A DNA stretch of 64,000 nucleotides from CAZXPY01 sp964643435. GTDB taxonomy: Bacteria; Patescibacteriota; Microgenomatia; Woykebacterales; RBG-16-39-9b. Under the pieces are notes generated by a model. It was not told the DNA's origin. It did no database searches and worked only from the letters and a program-made list of their open reading frames with translations. Numbering within the stretch: position 1 is the stretch's first letter; the number at the start of each line of letters is the position of its first letter. Shown piece after piece: positions 8,296 to 18,000 of the stretch. The translations under genes and the position numbers were made by a program. The stretch covers positions 1 through 64,000 of the forward strand of contig CAZXPY010000003.1 of the NCBI GenBank assembly GCA_964643435.1, read 5' to 3'.

Positions 8296-8608
8296 TTCAA
8301 TAATTCAGTTTCGCGTTCCTTTTGTTAGCGGGGTAACGGAATTAGGAGGTCCGGGTGGGCTTTTGACCATTATATTACAAGTCGTTTTTTTTGTTGCCGG
8401 GCTTCTTGCTCTCATCTACTTAATTGTTGGTGGTATGCGTTGGATTACCGCTGGTGGGGACAAGGAAGCCTTAGCTGGAGCCAGGGCCAGTATTTGGAAC
8501 GCTTTAATCGGTTTATTCCTAGTTATTGCTGCTTTTAGCATTGCAAAAATAATTGAATCTGTCTTTGGGATTAGAATTGTTTCTGGAGTAAACTTGCCAG
8601 GACAATAA
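8288..8608 (+). CDS. VirB2/TrbC-like pilin, short form
   Basis: A 106-residue protein starting at a GTG that overlaps the 3' end of the preceding pilin gene by 8 nt. A short polar N-terminus is followed by the two-helix pilin hairpin with the turn RWITAGGDKEALAGARAS. The end (FGIRIVSGVNLPG) closely resembles the next gene's (FGIRIISGVKFPA), so these two are probably recent paralogues. Confidence 0.8.
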   Translation: MNDSIIQFRVPFVSGVTELGGPGGLLTIILQVVFFVAGLLALIYLIVGGMRWITAGGDKEALAGARASIWNALIGLFLVIAAFSIAKIIESVFGIRIVSGVNLPGQ

Positions 8609-8640
8609 TTTTGTGATAGGCTAAATTAAGGAGGTGAAAA

Positions 8641-9030
8641 ATGCGTTTTGTAAATTCTGCTCTTACAAGTCTAGTGACTTTAGGGGTTTCGGCCATTCCT
8701 GTTTTTGCTCAAGACGTGGCGCCAATTCCAACTGCGAATGTTCCCTTTACTGATTTAGGAGTTTTATTGGGTAATGTGCTCGCCTTACTTTTCTTTATTG
8801 CCGGTCTTTTAGCGTTTATTTTTATAATAATCGGCGGTATCCAGTGGATTGCCGCTGGAGGAGATAAGATTGCCGCTGCTGCCGCAAGGGACCGCATAAC
8901 CGCGGCGATTATTGGGTTGGTAATCGTGGTCGCTGCATTTGCTATTACTAAGATCTTAGAAGCTGTTTTTGGGATTAGAATAATTTCCGGGGTAAAGTTT
9001 CCGGCGGCTACTAACGTAGTGGGAGACTAA
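8641..9030 (+). CDS. VirB2/TrbC-like pilin with signal peptide
   Basis: A 129-residue protein. It has the best Shine-Dalgarno of the cluster (AAGGAGGTG, 6 nt before ATG), suggesting it may be the most strongly translated subunit. A signal peptide ends near VFAQ. The hairpin follows, with the turn QWIAAGGDKIAAAAARDR and a second helix ending in FGIRIISGVKFPA. It is alanine-rich compared with its paralogues. Confidence 0.82.
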   Translation: MRFVNSALTSLVTLGVSAIPVFAQDVAPIPTANVPFTDLGVLLGNVLALLFFIAGLLAFIFIIIGGIQWIAAGGDKIAAAAARDRITAAIIGLVIVVAAFAITKILEAVFGIRIISGVKFPAATNVVGD

Positions 9031-9034
9031 AACC

Positions 9035-9406
9035 TTGTTAAAAATCCGCCACTATCTTCTTCTTAGCCTAATTATATTTTCTTATCTAATAACCACTGTG
9101 CCAGCAATCGCGGCTGAAGTGGCTGAAACTGACGGTTTCGTACCTTTAAGCGGGTTAGAAACTGTTTTCAGCAATTTTTTGGGGTTTGTCGCTGGATTAG
9201 CGGGAATTTTTGCGTTTCTCGCAATTATTGTCGGCGGGTTTAAATATATTACCGCCGAAGGCGATCCGAAAGCAACCGCGTCGGCGCGAGCGACCGTTAC
9301 TTGGGCTATTTTAGGATTAGTCGCCCTAATTTTGGCTTGGCTTTTCTTACAGTTTATCGGGGTATTTAGCGGTATAGACGTAACTATTTTCAAGATTCCC
9401 CAATAA
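9035..9406 (+). CDS. VirB2/TrbC-like pilin with signal peptide (last of array)
   Basis: A 123-residue protein with a TTG start 4 bp after the previous stop. Signal peptide to about residue 26 (TTVPAIAA), then the VirB2-like hairpin with turn KYITAEGDPKATASARA; an E replaces the usual S/G before GDPKA. It ends the plus-strand array; the convergent gene on the minus strand stops 3 bp away, leaving no room for a separate terminator. Confidence 0.8.
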   Translation: MLKIRHYLLLSLIIFSYLITTVPAIAAEVAETDGFVPLSGLETVFSNFLGFVAGLAGIFAFLAIIVGGFKYITAEGDPKATASARATVTWAILGLVALILAWLFLQFIGVFSGIDVTIFKIPQ

Positions 9407-9409
9407 TTT

Positions 9410-10447
9410 CTACTGCTGCAACCATTCTTGGATCACTGCTGGTAGTAAAAAGATTACTTCAGCTCGTTTAGTATTATCTAAAACAGCGGTTCCTTCTAAT
9501 TTATAAACTGGGGTAATTATTCCTTTACCAACGCTTTCAGTATAGTAGGCTAAACTTATTTTGTTAAAAGAAGCACTTTTCAAAACTATACTTTCGGTAA
9601 ATCCAAAAATATCTTCACCTAAAACTTTGACAAATACTGGAGTAGCATTGATTAGTTCCTTTTTTACTTGGCTTATTTTTTTAAGAGGGTAAACGCCGCT
9701 ACTTCCGGTTTCAATAAACTTATGACCAACCCTAGTAATTAGTCCATCCTTTCTAAGTCTAACCGAAGTTTGGGCGGTAAAAGTATTGTTAGTAAGAAGC
9801 TCTTTATCCTCTAAAACCGGGTAAACAGAGGTAGTAATAAAATCAGCGTTTTGAATATTTTGTACCGACCTAAATTCCAAACCACTTGCCACTAAGAACC
9901 CAGTTGTTTCTAATTTAACCGGTGTTACCTCATTGTAAAAACCCGCTTCCTGTAAAAATTTTAAGGCTTCTTGTTTAAGTTCTTCTTCTGATAAAGAGGG
10001 GCCTGGTTTTTCTTGAGAGATTTTACTACTTGGTAAACCGTAACGTAATTCTTCTCTGACTGGGTCATAAAAAAGCTCTCGATCACTTGTTAGCCAATAA
10101 ATCTCACCCAGGGTATTAGTCTTACTCTCGACTCCGGGAAACAGTTTTTTTGTTATTCTTTCTAGACTCTCATGTGCAGTACCAGTTTTTTCAAAAACGG
10201 TGGCGGTTTTAATAGAACGAACGGAATTTGTATTAAAGTTTTCCGAAATTTGAAAATCTTTTGCAACCTTCGCGTAAGGAGTAATAGCCACCACTGGTAA
10301 TTTTCCAAAAACTGGGTTAATGGCGGCTTTTGCCCCAAAAATTTGAAATAAAAACCAAACTAGGGTAATTAAAATTATTAAGATAACGCTAACAGCAGCG
10401 ATAATTTTAGTTTTTAACGAAAGGCTTGTTAAGTTTTCCACCAGCAT
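9410..10447 (-). CDS. Hypothetical single-pass membrane protein
   Basis: A 345-residue protein I do not recognise. One transmembrane helix near the N-terminus (residues 14-38, IIAAVSVILIILITLVWFLF) is followed by a soluble, presumably extracytoplasmic, mixed alpha/beta domain rich in short strands, with no cysteines of note. The ATG overlaps the end of the M23 peptidase gene by 19 nt. A GTG at 10441 lies 6 nt after GGAGG and is the better-spaced start, which would shorten it by two residues. Overlap with the peptidase and position in the secretion-like locus suggest an accessory component of that machine. Confidence 0.6.
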   Translation of the reverse strand: MLVENLTSLSLKTKIIAAVSVILIILITLVWFLFQIFGAKAAINPVFGKLPVVAITPYAKVAKDFQISENFNTNSVRSIKTATVFEKTGTAHESLERITKKLFPGVESKTNTLGEIYWLTSDRELFYDPVREELRYGLPSSKISQEKPGPSLSEEELKQEALKFLQEAGFYNEVTPVKLETTGFLVASGLEFRSVQNIQNADFITTSVYPVLEDKELLTNNTFTAQTSVRLRKDGLITRVGHKFIETGSSGVYPLKKISQVKKELINATPVFVKVLGEDIFGFTESIVLKSASFNKISLAYYTESVGKGIITPVYKLEGTAVLDNTKRAEVIFLLPAVIQEWLQQ

Positions 10448-12837
10448 CCTCCAGCGCTAACATTTGTACCGCTCGCAACTACTCCAGTGAATTTCATCGG
10501 ATCGACTAAATTTCCGTTTTCGCGAGTCTCATAATGTAAATGAGTACCAGAACTTGCCACTGATTCTCCTGGTTTGGTGAAACCAATTAGGGCTCCTCCG
10601 AAAATCCGCGTACCTTCTTTACTTTTCCAATTTGTATAAACATTAGCGTGTAAATGTACATAAGTAATACTATAATTTTTTCCCGCTACAGCACTATTAA
10701 TAGTTACTGCTACGCCAGAAGGTCGATTTTCAACCAACGTTAAAGTACCGCTAAGACTCGAATAGACTGCTTGTCCGTTTGCTGCGTCATCACCGGTGGA
10801 AGCAGCAATATCTATACCCAAAGGGTGGTCTGGCCCAAATAAACTACTTATACTTCCACTTGCTGGCCAACCACAAGGAATAGTATCCGGCGGGTTACCA
10901 ATTATTACTTGGGCGCTAGATTCGCCGCCAGCTTCGCTTTGACCGTCAATAACTCCCGCTACTGAAGCAGTATTAGAAATTATCCGCTCTGAACTAGTAT
11001 TCGGAATACTAACTAAATTATAAGTTTTTGTGTTAGATGCTCCTCCCCCTAAAGAGGCGATTAAAAAGGAAGATTCTACACCAAGCGATTCGCTGAAAGT
11101 ATCGGTAACCACGATACTAGTGGCCTCTTTTTCAGAATTATTGGTTACTGTAATTGTGTAACTTACAAAAGCAGCTAAACCAGTTGCCCCTTTTTTAATT
11201 TGACAGCTTGATCCAAAAGCACTTCCGGCGCAGGAGACTTTTTTCTCGATTGCCAAGACGCTCGGGGTTGGTGGGAGCTCGGCCGCCTCGCCTTTTATTG
11301 GTGCAAAACCAAAAAAGAAAGTAATGATTATAAAAATAATGAACCCGACCAAACCTAAAAAAAGAAATATGCAGCCGCAGCCGATTAAAACAATCCATTT
11401 AAAAAAACGGGTAACAATAAAACCAGCGATGTAACCAATCGCCGTACCGATTGGTCCGGCAATACTACCAAGCGCCGCTAAACCTTTAGTAATAATCTGA
11501 CGTACTGCCGTAGCAATAATTTTTCTTATTCCCCCACCAATTACTTGCCCGGCCGCTTTTCCAGCTGCTTTACCAGCTCTGGCACCGACAGTTTTTACCG
11601 CGGTTACTACCGGCGGTTTAACTTTTCCTTGATAAAGGGCTTTAGTTAATCCCCCAAAAACCCCGTGTTTCTGAATTTCCTTGGATACATCACGAAAACT
11701 TTCTCCGAAAAAAGTTTTTGGTCCTGGCGAAAAACCTCTTCTGCGCAACCCAAAGCCAGTCTTACCTCCCGGCAACGGATACTCCCGAAAAATAAATTTG
11801 CCAAAAGAGTAGGTAAAGGGATGGTCAAGAAAGCTCCGCCATTCTCCTAACCGACCAGTACCGCTAAATAGACCACTTCTGAATGTCTTAGGCGAAAACC
11901 AGCGCTCTAAAAAGGGCCGGTCTTTTTCGCTAATACCCATTACGGCTGATAAAGTAGGGTCGCTGCTGCCAGTCGGTTTAACAAGCCGATCAAGATTATC
12001 CCGCCAAACCCCAGCGTTTCTTAGTTCTGGATGACCTTTAAGAGGCGTGTATTTAATATTAATTACCCGACCACCCGGATCTTTTAAATCAATAATTCTT
12101 CCGTAATTATCGGCCTTACCAACCGAAACTCTGTTTCCCTGGGCATCCTTACTAATAAGATGGCCGCTAGCGTCATAAAGATAGACCTTACCATCTTTAC
12201 CTACCGAAAGTACGCCAGACTGCGATCCGGCTGTCGGCGGGTAAGTTGGTTCGAGGTACTCTACTTTTATCCCTTCTACATCACCGTATTTAACTTCCTC
12301 GGCGATACCATAGCCTTTTTCAACAGCCCCTTTTAAAAATCTGTCTGCCAGATAAGTGTTCCAAATGTGTTGGTAAACTAAGGATTTACCAGTTCTGGAG
12401 ATATAGCGACCCGGAGAGAAATAGTCTTTAAGAGCGGGTTTAATAACACTGTAGCGGGCATTATCCTCCCAGACTCTATAAGCATCTTCTATTGATTGTC
12501 TACTAGCTGAGTCGGCATTATCGATTTCTTTTAGCCAATCGGATCTTGATTTTCCTCTGCCTAAAATAGTTCCTAGATTTAATTTATCAGAATGAACTAC
12601 TCTTCCTTGAATCGCGAGGTCATTTAAATCTTCAAAAAAATTACTGAAATAATTATCAACCGGCGCGCCAAAAGTAGCGATTGGTAAGGCGGCTAAATAG
12701 GCTTCTTCACTACCGGGAGGAAAAGAGCCGGAAGGGGGTTTTTGGGGTCGTGGAAAAGGCGCGGGAGCTGGTTTGGGCCTAGCACCAAACATTCGCTGTA
12801 AAAATGATTGTTGATTCTCTGGACTTTGGGCAGCCAT
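10429..12837 (-). CDS. Multidomain membrane-anchored M23 peptidase of the type IV secretion-like locus
   Basis: An 802-residue protein. The N-terminus is proline-rich and probably cytoplasmic. Around residues 205-265 there is a stretch reminiscent of YD/RHS repeats (YLYDASGHLIS, DNYGRIIDLKDPGGRV). A glycine/alanine-rich segment leads to a transmembrane region (about 475-515, CIFLFLGLVGFIIFIIITFF). Residues about 540-640 look like a DUF11-type beta domain (ITVTNNSEKEATSIVVTDTF). The C-terminal 130 residues are an M23/LysM-type endopeptidase with the zinc ligands H-x3-D (HPLGID) and H-x-H (HLHYE). It probably cuts peptidoglycan to let the secretion apparatus pass, taking the place of VirB1 (inference). 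Confidence 0.82.
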   Translation of the reverse strand: MAAQSPENQQSFLQRMFGARPKPAPAPFPRPQKPPSGSFPPGSEEAYLAALPIATFGAPVDNYFSNFFEDLNDLAIQGRVVHSDKLNLGTILGRGKSRSDWLKEIDNADSASRQSIEDAYRVWEDNARYSVIKPALKDYFSPGRYISRTGKSLVYQHIWNTYLADRFLKGAVEKGYGIAEEVKYGDVEGIKVEYLEPTYPPTAGSQSGVLSVGKDGKVYLYDASGHLISKDAQGNRVSVGKADNYGRIIDLKDPGGRVINIKYTPLKGHPELRNAGVWRDNLDRLVKPTGSSDPTLSAVMGISEKDRPFLERWFSPKTFRSGLFSGTGRLGEWRSFLDHPFTYSFGKFIFREYPLPGGKTGFGLRRRGFSPGPKTFFGESFRDVSKEIQKHGVFGGLTKALYQGKVKPPVVTAVKTVGARAGKAAGKAAGQVIGGGIRKIIATAVRQIITKGLAALGSIAGPIGTAIGYIAGFIVTRFFKWIVLIGCGCIFLFLGLVGFIIFIIITFFFGFAPIKGEAAELPPTPSVLAIEKKVSCAGSAFGSSCQIKKGATGLAAFVSYTITVTNNSEKEATSIVVTDTFSESLGVESSFLIASLGGGASNTKTYNLVSIPNTSSERIISNTASVAGVIDGQSEAGGESSAQVIIGNPPDTIPCGWPASGSISSLFGPDHPLGIDIAASTGDDAANGQAVYSSLSGTLTLVENRPSGVAVTINSAVAGKNYSITYVHLHANVYTNWKSKEGTRIFGGALIGFTKPGESVASSGTHLHYETRENGNLVDPMKFTGVVASGTNVSAGGCWWKT

Positions 12838-12887
12838 CTTTCGTCAATCCAATTTTATCACGGAAGAAGTTTCTTGAAAAGCTTTAG

Positions 12888-12916
12888 TTGACATCGCTAC
12901 GAGATATTTGTAGAAT
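12888..12916 (+). promoter_or_regulatory. Promoter for the VirB6-like gene
   Basis: TTGACA (12888-12893), a 17-bp spacer, and TAGAAT (12911-12916). The predicted transcript start is about 12 nt before the ATG at 12935, and no Shine-Dalgarno sequence is visible in that short leader. Confidence 0.7.
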
Positions 12917-12934
12917 TTATTTAAAGTCTGCCCA

Positions 12935-14458
12935 ATGAAAAAACTTTTCTTTAATAAAAAAATCCTAATCTATTTTACTCTCTTTAGTTTTTCGTTAATC
13001 TCTTTTGTACCAGTCGCTTTTGCCCAGACGCAATATCAAAACCCCAGCCAACAAAATTACTCGGTTCCTAAAACACCTTCTTCTGTTGCTTCTAACGAAC
13101 AGGGACAAGTGTTGGGTGCCTGTGATATACCTATCCTTGGTGATGTGGCTTGCGCAATAGCAGGTTTGCCCGGAGAGCTTTTTAAATTTATTTTTGGCAA
13201 AATAAAAGATATTATTCTTGAAATAATAAAATACTTACTTCTTTTAATTGCCCAACTATTCGGTTTTGCGACTGATTTAGCTGAAAATGGTTTCAGCACG
13301 ATTGAAACTTGTAAATATAGTGGCAAGGAAAGCTCGGTGTGCGAAAATGCTTTAGCTTCTTACAAAGAGTACACTAAAACCGTTGCCCTACGACCTTCAA
13401 ATAATTTTAACTTAATAGGATTCGCTTGGATGGGAGTAGCAGCTGCCTTTAAGTCAATACCAGCTATTAATCCGGTTGATTACTTAGCTTTTGAATTTAA
13501 GAATAATATTTTGGGAATCCAAACTGTTTCTGCCCAAGGAATTGGTACTTCAACTTTAAGTCCCCAACCGATTATTGAAACTTGGCAGAAAATGCGTAAC
13601 CTCGCTTATATTGCCATGGTACTTATACTAGTAGTGATTGGTTTTTTGGTTCTTTTCCGATTCCGACTTGACCCAAGGACAACAATTACCGCTACTATGG
13701 CTTTGCCTAGGGTGGCGATTGCTCTGATTTTAATTACCTTCAGTTTTGCAATAGCTGGTTTATTTATTGATCTAATTTATGTTTTAGTAAATTTACTAAC
13801 ATCTTATTTTAATCTTCAACTTGATAAGCTAAATCCTTTTAATCTTTTCTTCGCCACTATTCCCAGTTCTATTTTCTCAACTGAACTTTGGGCAACCGCC
13901 GTAGCCTTAGCTGTGGGAGGTGCTGCGACGATAGTTATACCGGGTATTGGAGCTGGTGGGGTTCTAGCAGGGGTTGCACTTTTGTTAATTTTAATTATTA
14001 TGGAAATCGTTGTGAGATTAATTCTTTTCGGTATCATCGTTTTTATATTTATAACACTCTTGTCTCGTTTTGTTACGTTGTTAATTTTAACAATCTTTAG
14101 TCCTTTATTTTTCCTCTGGGGAGCACTTCCAGGACAGGAGGATACGACTTCTGGTTGGTTTAGGAGAATGGCGGTCAACGCAATTTCTTTTCCCGCTATC
14201 TTATTAATTTTAAGTATTGGATTTGAAATTATCCAATTAGGAACTCTCCAGCTACCACCGCCACTATGGACCGGAGCAACTAGTTTGTTAAATTTTTCCA
14301 CTTTGGCAGGATACGGCGTGATGTTTTTCGCAACTAAAATACCAGCCCTACTGGAAGATGCTCTTCGAGCAACTCCTTCAGCCCATGTTGCCAGAGCCGG
14401 AACTGGTCCTGGTCAAATTGGACGTCGAGTTCCTTTGGTTGGTGGCATGTTTAGATAA
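12935..14458 (+). CDS. VirB6/TrbL-like polytopic membrane protein
   Basis: A 507-residue protein with an N-terminal signal or first helix (residues 8-30). Amphipathic segments around residues 85-115 precede at least five hydrophobic helices between about 225 and 480 (e.g. MVLILVVIGFLVLFRF, LILITFSFAIAGLFI, IVFIFITLLSRFVTLLILTI). The last 30 residues are a Gly/Arg/Pro tail (GPGQIGRRVPLVGG). Size and topology fit the VirB6/TrbL inner-membrane channel of type IV secretion systems, and context with pilins, PrgI and VirB4 supports this. It has its own promoter and runs opposite to the peptidase gene. Confidence 0.72.
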   Translation: MKKLFFNKKILIYFTLFSFSLISFVPVAFAQTQYQNPSQQNYSVPKTPSSVASNEQGQVLGACDIPILGDVACAIAGLPGELFKFIFGKIKDIILEIIKYLLLLIAQLFGFATDLAENGFSTIETCKYSGKESSVCENALASYKEYTKTVALRPSNNFNLIGFAWMGVAAAFKSIPAINPVDYLAFEFKNNILGIQTVSAQGIGTSTLSPQPIIETWQKMRNLAYIAMVLILVVIGFLVLFRFRLDPRTTITATMALPRVAIALILITFSFAIAGLFIDLIYVLVNLLTSYFNLQLDKLNPFNLFFATIPSSIFSTELWATAVALAVGGAATIVIPGIGAGGVLAGVALLLILIIMEIVVRLILFGIIVFIFITLLSRFVTLLILTIFSPLFFLWGALPGQEDTTSGWFRRMAVNAISFPAILLILSIGFEIIQLGTLQLPPPLWTGATSLLNFSTLAGYGVMFFATKIPALLEDALRATPSAHVARAGTGPGQIGRRVPLVGGMFR

Positions 14459-14475
14459 TTTTTGGGAAAGAAAAA

Positions 14476-14503
14476 GGCCTTTAGCTTGAAAAAACTAAAG
14501 GCC
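14476..14503 (-). terminator. Intrinsic terminator (minus strand, probably bidirectional)
   Basis: Perfect 9-bp stem GGCCTTTAG/CTAAAGGCC with a 10-nt loop between convergent genes. On the minus strand it is followed by TTTTTCTTT, so it best serves the 14523-15014 gene; it also lies just past the VirB6-like gene. Confidence 0.85.
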
Positions 14504-14522
14504 GTAAGGATCTCTATTCCTT

Positions 14523-15014
14523 TTATTTACCTCTCATCGAGCGGCGCGCGATATAGCGCAACCTCAAAAGAACAGCTGAAATTATTGGTATTACTAGAAC
14601 CGTAATAACTACTACCACCTGGAGTAGGTGAAGACTAGTGTCGTCTTTCTTCGTTCGATCGCCACCCATTGAAAAATCAAAGGCGCTAGGATCCGACCAA
14701 GCCCAAAGTATTACTATCGGAGCACTAAGAATTGCACCTGCTAACACGGCAAAAACCAGGAAGGCCATAAAATCGCCGCCCGGTAAGCCGTCCCGGAGAA
14801 AATCAATTAACGTGTGGAACGCCCTTATAAAGACAATGCTGTTACGTCTTTCCTTTTCAAAGGTAAGTTCTACAGCGGAGATTGGTCTTCGCTCCTGCTT
14901 TTTGTCACGCGAAGCATCTCGGTTATAAACTTTAGCATGATCACCAGAATAATCCTTGAGGAATGCTGGTTCTTCTATCTTCGGTTTCTTAGATTTCTTC
15001 GTTTTCTTAGGCAT
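14523..15014 (-). CDS. Hypothetical two-TM protein of the secretion-like locus
   Basis: A 163-residue protein. The ATG at 15014 is preceded by GAGGGA at good distance; a GTG two codons upstream is less well spaced. The first 60 residues are very basic (MPKKTKKSKKPKIEEP) and cytoplasmic in character. Two hydrophobic segments follow (FMAFLVFAVLAGAILSAPIV and LLQVVVVITVLVIPIISAVL) separated by a short charged loop; it ends in RRSMRGK. No family is recognised. It is the second gene of a two-gene unit with the 1066-residue protein. Confidence 0.65.
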   Translation of the reverse strand: MPKKTKKSKKPKIEEPAFLKDYSGDHAKVYNRDASRDKKQERRPISAVELTFEKERRNSIVFIRAFHTLIDFLRDGLPGGDFMAFLVFAVLAGAILSAPIVILWAWSDPSAFDFSMGGDRTKKDDTSLHLLQVVVVITVLVIPIISAVLLRLRYIARRSMRGK

Positions 15015-15035
15015 TTTCACTTCCCTCGATTCTAC

Positions 15036-18000
15036 CTAAGGTAACCGATTTTGCAACTTCTGAAGGTGGAGACGCAATCTTCCCATTATCGCTCTGAATT
15101 CTTTCTCTTCTTGGTCATCAAACTCTTCCAGAAGACGCTCGCGGTCATCCTCGGGGCCTATTGCTAATCGTGCTCTATCTTTTGACCTTAAACGCCTTGG
15201 CTGTAGTTTACTTTGTTTGATTTCATCACCTAATGCCTTAATGGTTTCCTCTAGTGGAACGTCGGCCATTTGAGCTCTACGGCCTACTCTACCCATCGCG
15301 TCCTTTTCTTCGCTGGCGTAGGCACGGCCGCTGTAATCCCAAGCCAGAGAACGCTCCTCCTCGGGGCCAAGGGACATCCCCTCCGTACCACCAGACATAA
15401 TTGGCGCTGAGCCGCTTGGTCCACTCATAGCAAAAGCGGCTAGTTGCATCCTCCGCAACACTGCAAAGGCTGCTTGAGTTTTGATCATCGCTGCCTTTAC
15501 CCTTCTTTGCTCAGGCGGCAGTGTCCAAAATGCTTTTTGTTGGATATAAAGCTTATACACTTCGTCGAAGTCTAGAGAACCGTACCAATCGGCCTCGTCG
15601 AGGACTTCCTCGGCGATACGGTCAGCCCGTTGTAGCCAGCGGGCGATGCGCAGGCGGCGTTCCTCGCGAGGCAAACGGGCAAAGAATGCCTTTTGGTGAA
15701 CCATTTCCTTAAGAACGTAATCATGGTCAAAGGCCCTTCGGTAAATCGCCTCGTTGGCCGAACGGATCGTGATGGCATCGGCCCGGACGAACCATAAGGT
15801 TCTTGGTTCCCGGTAAATCCATTCGTGAGTCAACCAAACAAGCTTAGCAATTGTTGGACTTAGGTTAGCATCCAAATATTCTTTGGAGATGCTAATCCAC
15901 TTATCGAATTCCTTGGTTACATCGTCATAACTTGGACCGCGGTATTCGCGGAAGGCCAGTTCAAAATCACCGTAGAACGGTTGGTTCTTGAGGTGAAAAA
16001 GAACGTGGGCACACCACAAAATCCAGGGCCGGTCTCGACCAAACATAAAGTTATCTTTAGTAACCCATCGACCATCGAAATAATCTTTTAGAGACTGGAT
16101 TAAGTTTGTCGGATCAGGAAACTGGTTTGGGTAGCGGCGGTGGATACGATGGAACTCGTTGTCCACCTTGCTAATAAACGTTTCTACGCTTCCGAACCAG
16201 GCTTCAATCTTCTCATTAAGTCGGTGGGTAGCCCATTCGGAGAACATTCCTTCTCCCAGGGTAAGTTCGTCCAAAGGATCCAGCCACTGATAATGCAAGC
16301 GGTCGAAATAGAGAACTTCACGCTCGTCTCCACCACGAAGAAGGTTTTCTTCTTCAACCTGACGAGACTCCGGTAGAATCTCTTTGCGTAGATCGTCCGG
16401 AGTAACGGAACGGTGGCGCATCCAGTCGATGGCGAGCTCGGCAGCGCGGTGATCTCGACTTAAGGCAAAGTAGCCGGCGCGCATCATCGCGTCCGCTAAA
16501 GTGTCTTCGGTCGGTATCCGCTCAACCCAATCCCAATTCCTAAAAGGTCCGGTTAATTGACCGGCTATTTTAAGCTCACGACACAACCAGTGCGTCCAAA
16601 GCCAACGCCGGGCGTTTCGACCGCCGCCGCTACGTTGACCGAATCCTTCAATGTCGCGAGCTTCGATAAGACGCTCGTTGTGGATACGCCGGAAGGAGTA
16701 GCGGGCGTGGAAGTGCTCGATCGTGCGCATCCAGTCCAAAAGCTCTTCGGCATTTAGGGTGTAAATCTCGGTTTTGTCGAAATCCACGTGTCCTTCAGTT
16801 AGTTTCGGAGCGCGGTTGTAAATAAGGATGTTACCGTCTTGAATTAGGAAGTAGCGGTTAACCTTCAGTTTTCTCCCTGAAGGAGTTTCGGAAACCGAGA
16901 AACGACCAGCGTAACGGCGCCAATTCCTACTGTTCGCCGCGGGAAATTCTTTCCCCAGATACGCCGTATTGCAGTAGCTACTGCGGTTTTCCGGAGTATC
17001 AGGGTAGGAAGTTTCCAGATGACCACCTATCCAGCGGCAAAGATTAACTGCTTCGTAGTTTGCCGTTGCCCGATCTGCAATTCCCTTTCCCTTGGCAAGG
17101 ATTTTGGCAAAGCCTTTAAAGTACTCGTGCTTTTCCGTTTCGGTGAAATCGGAATAGAATAATTCTACATCGCCCCAGAATTTTATGGCAAAGTCTGGAT
17201 CTTCTAGTAATTTCTTTCCTTCTCCTTCAATTTCCTCTCGACCGAATTCGGTCGACATCTTTTCCCAGAAACTAGCCTCAAGGGTCCTAAAGACGTATAG
17301 TTGTAGCTTCCAACTACCTATCTCCCCCAACTCCTCTGAATCGTTTAGGGAAACAGGTCCTTGAACAAGCTCACCTAAGGGTACGACACCCTCACCGGTT
17401 GGATCCTCTACGGCAATTGTGGGGTCTGCTTGGGCAGCATTCCTAAGAGAAGTCATCATTTCCTTAGTGCGGTTGTACTCCCAAGCCGTAATCCAGGACC
17501 AACGCACACAATGTTCCGCCAAATGGAACTCTTTGGCGGACTCGCGGTGCGCTACCCTTAAAATCCCCTCTAAGCTAAGTCCTTTATTGTAGCGGTCAGA
17601 AGGATCCGCCAAAGGAAGTTTCTTGGGTGTTCGGGTCCAAGGATTATCAACAAGGTTTCTCTCCGAGTTTACTTTGAGTAAACCCCGACGGATAAGTTGC
17701 AGGTTTCGTCGCTTTCTTGTTTTCAGGGAAGCGACTTTAAAATCCCAAAACCGAGTTGGAATTTGGAGATACCAGCCGCGGGGACGCTGACGGCGTTCCT
17801 CGACTCGGTCTGGCTCCAAATCCCAAAGGCGAACTAAGATTCGCTTACCAATACCTAACCTACGCATTAATGTACGAACCGTAGATGGTTTGGTAACTTC
17901 CTTAAAGGAACCTTTCGGTGATTTTCTTTCGTAATATTTAACATCTTTATCAAGTCTTTGACCCTCTTCCAAATATTCGGTTACATCGGTCTTAAATAAT

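Noticed and set aside
13816..14301. 161-codon minus-strand frame inside the VirB6-like gene
   Set aside because: No RBS or family pattern; composition is that of an antisense shadow of a membrane protein.
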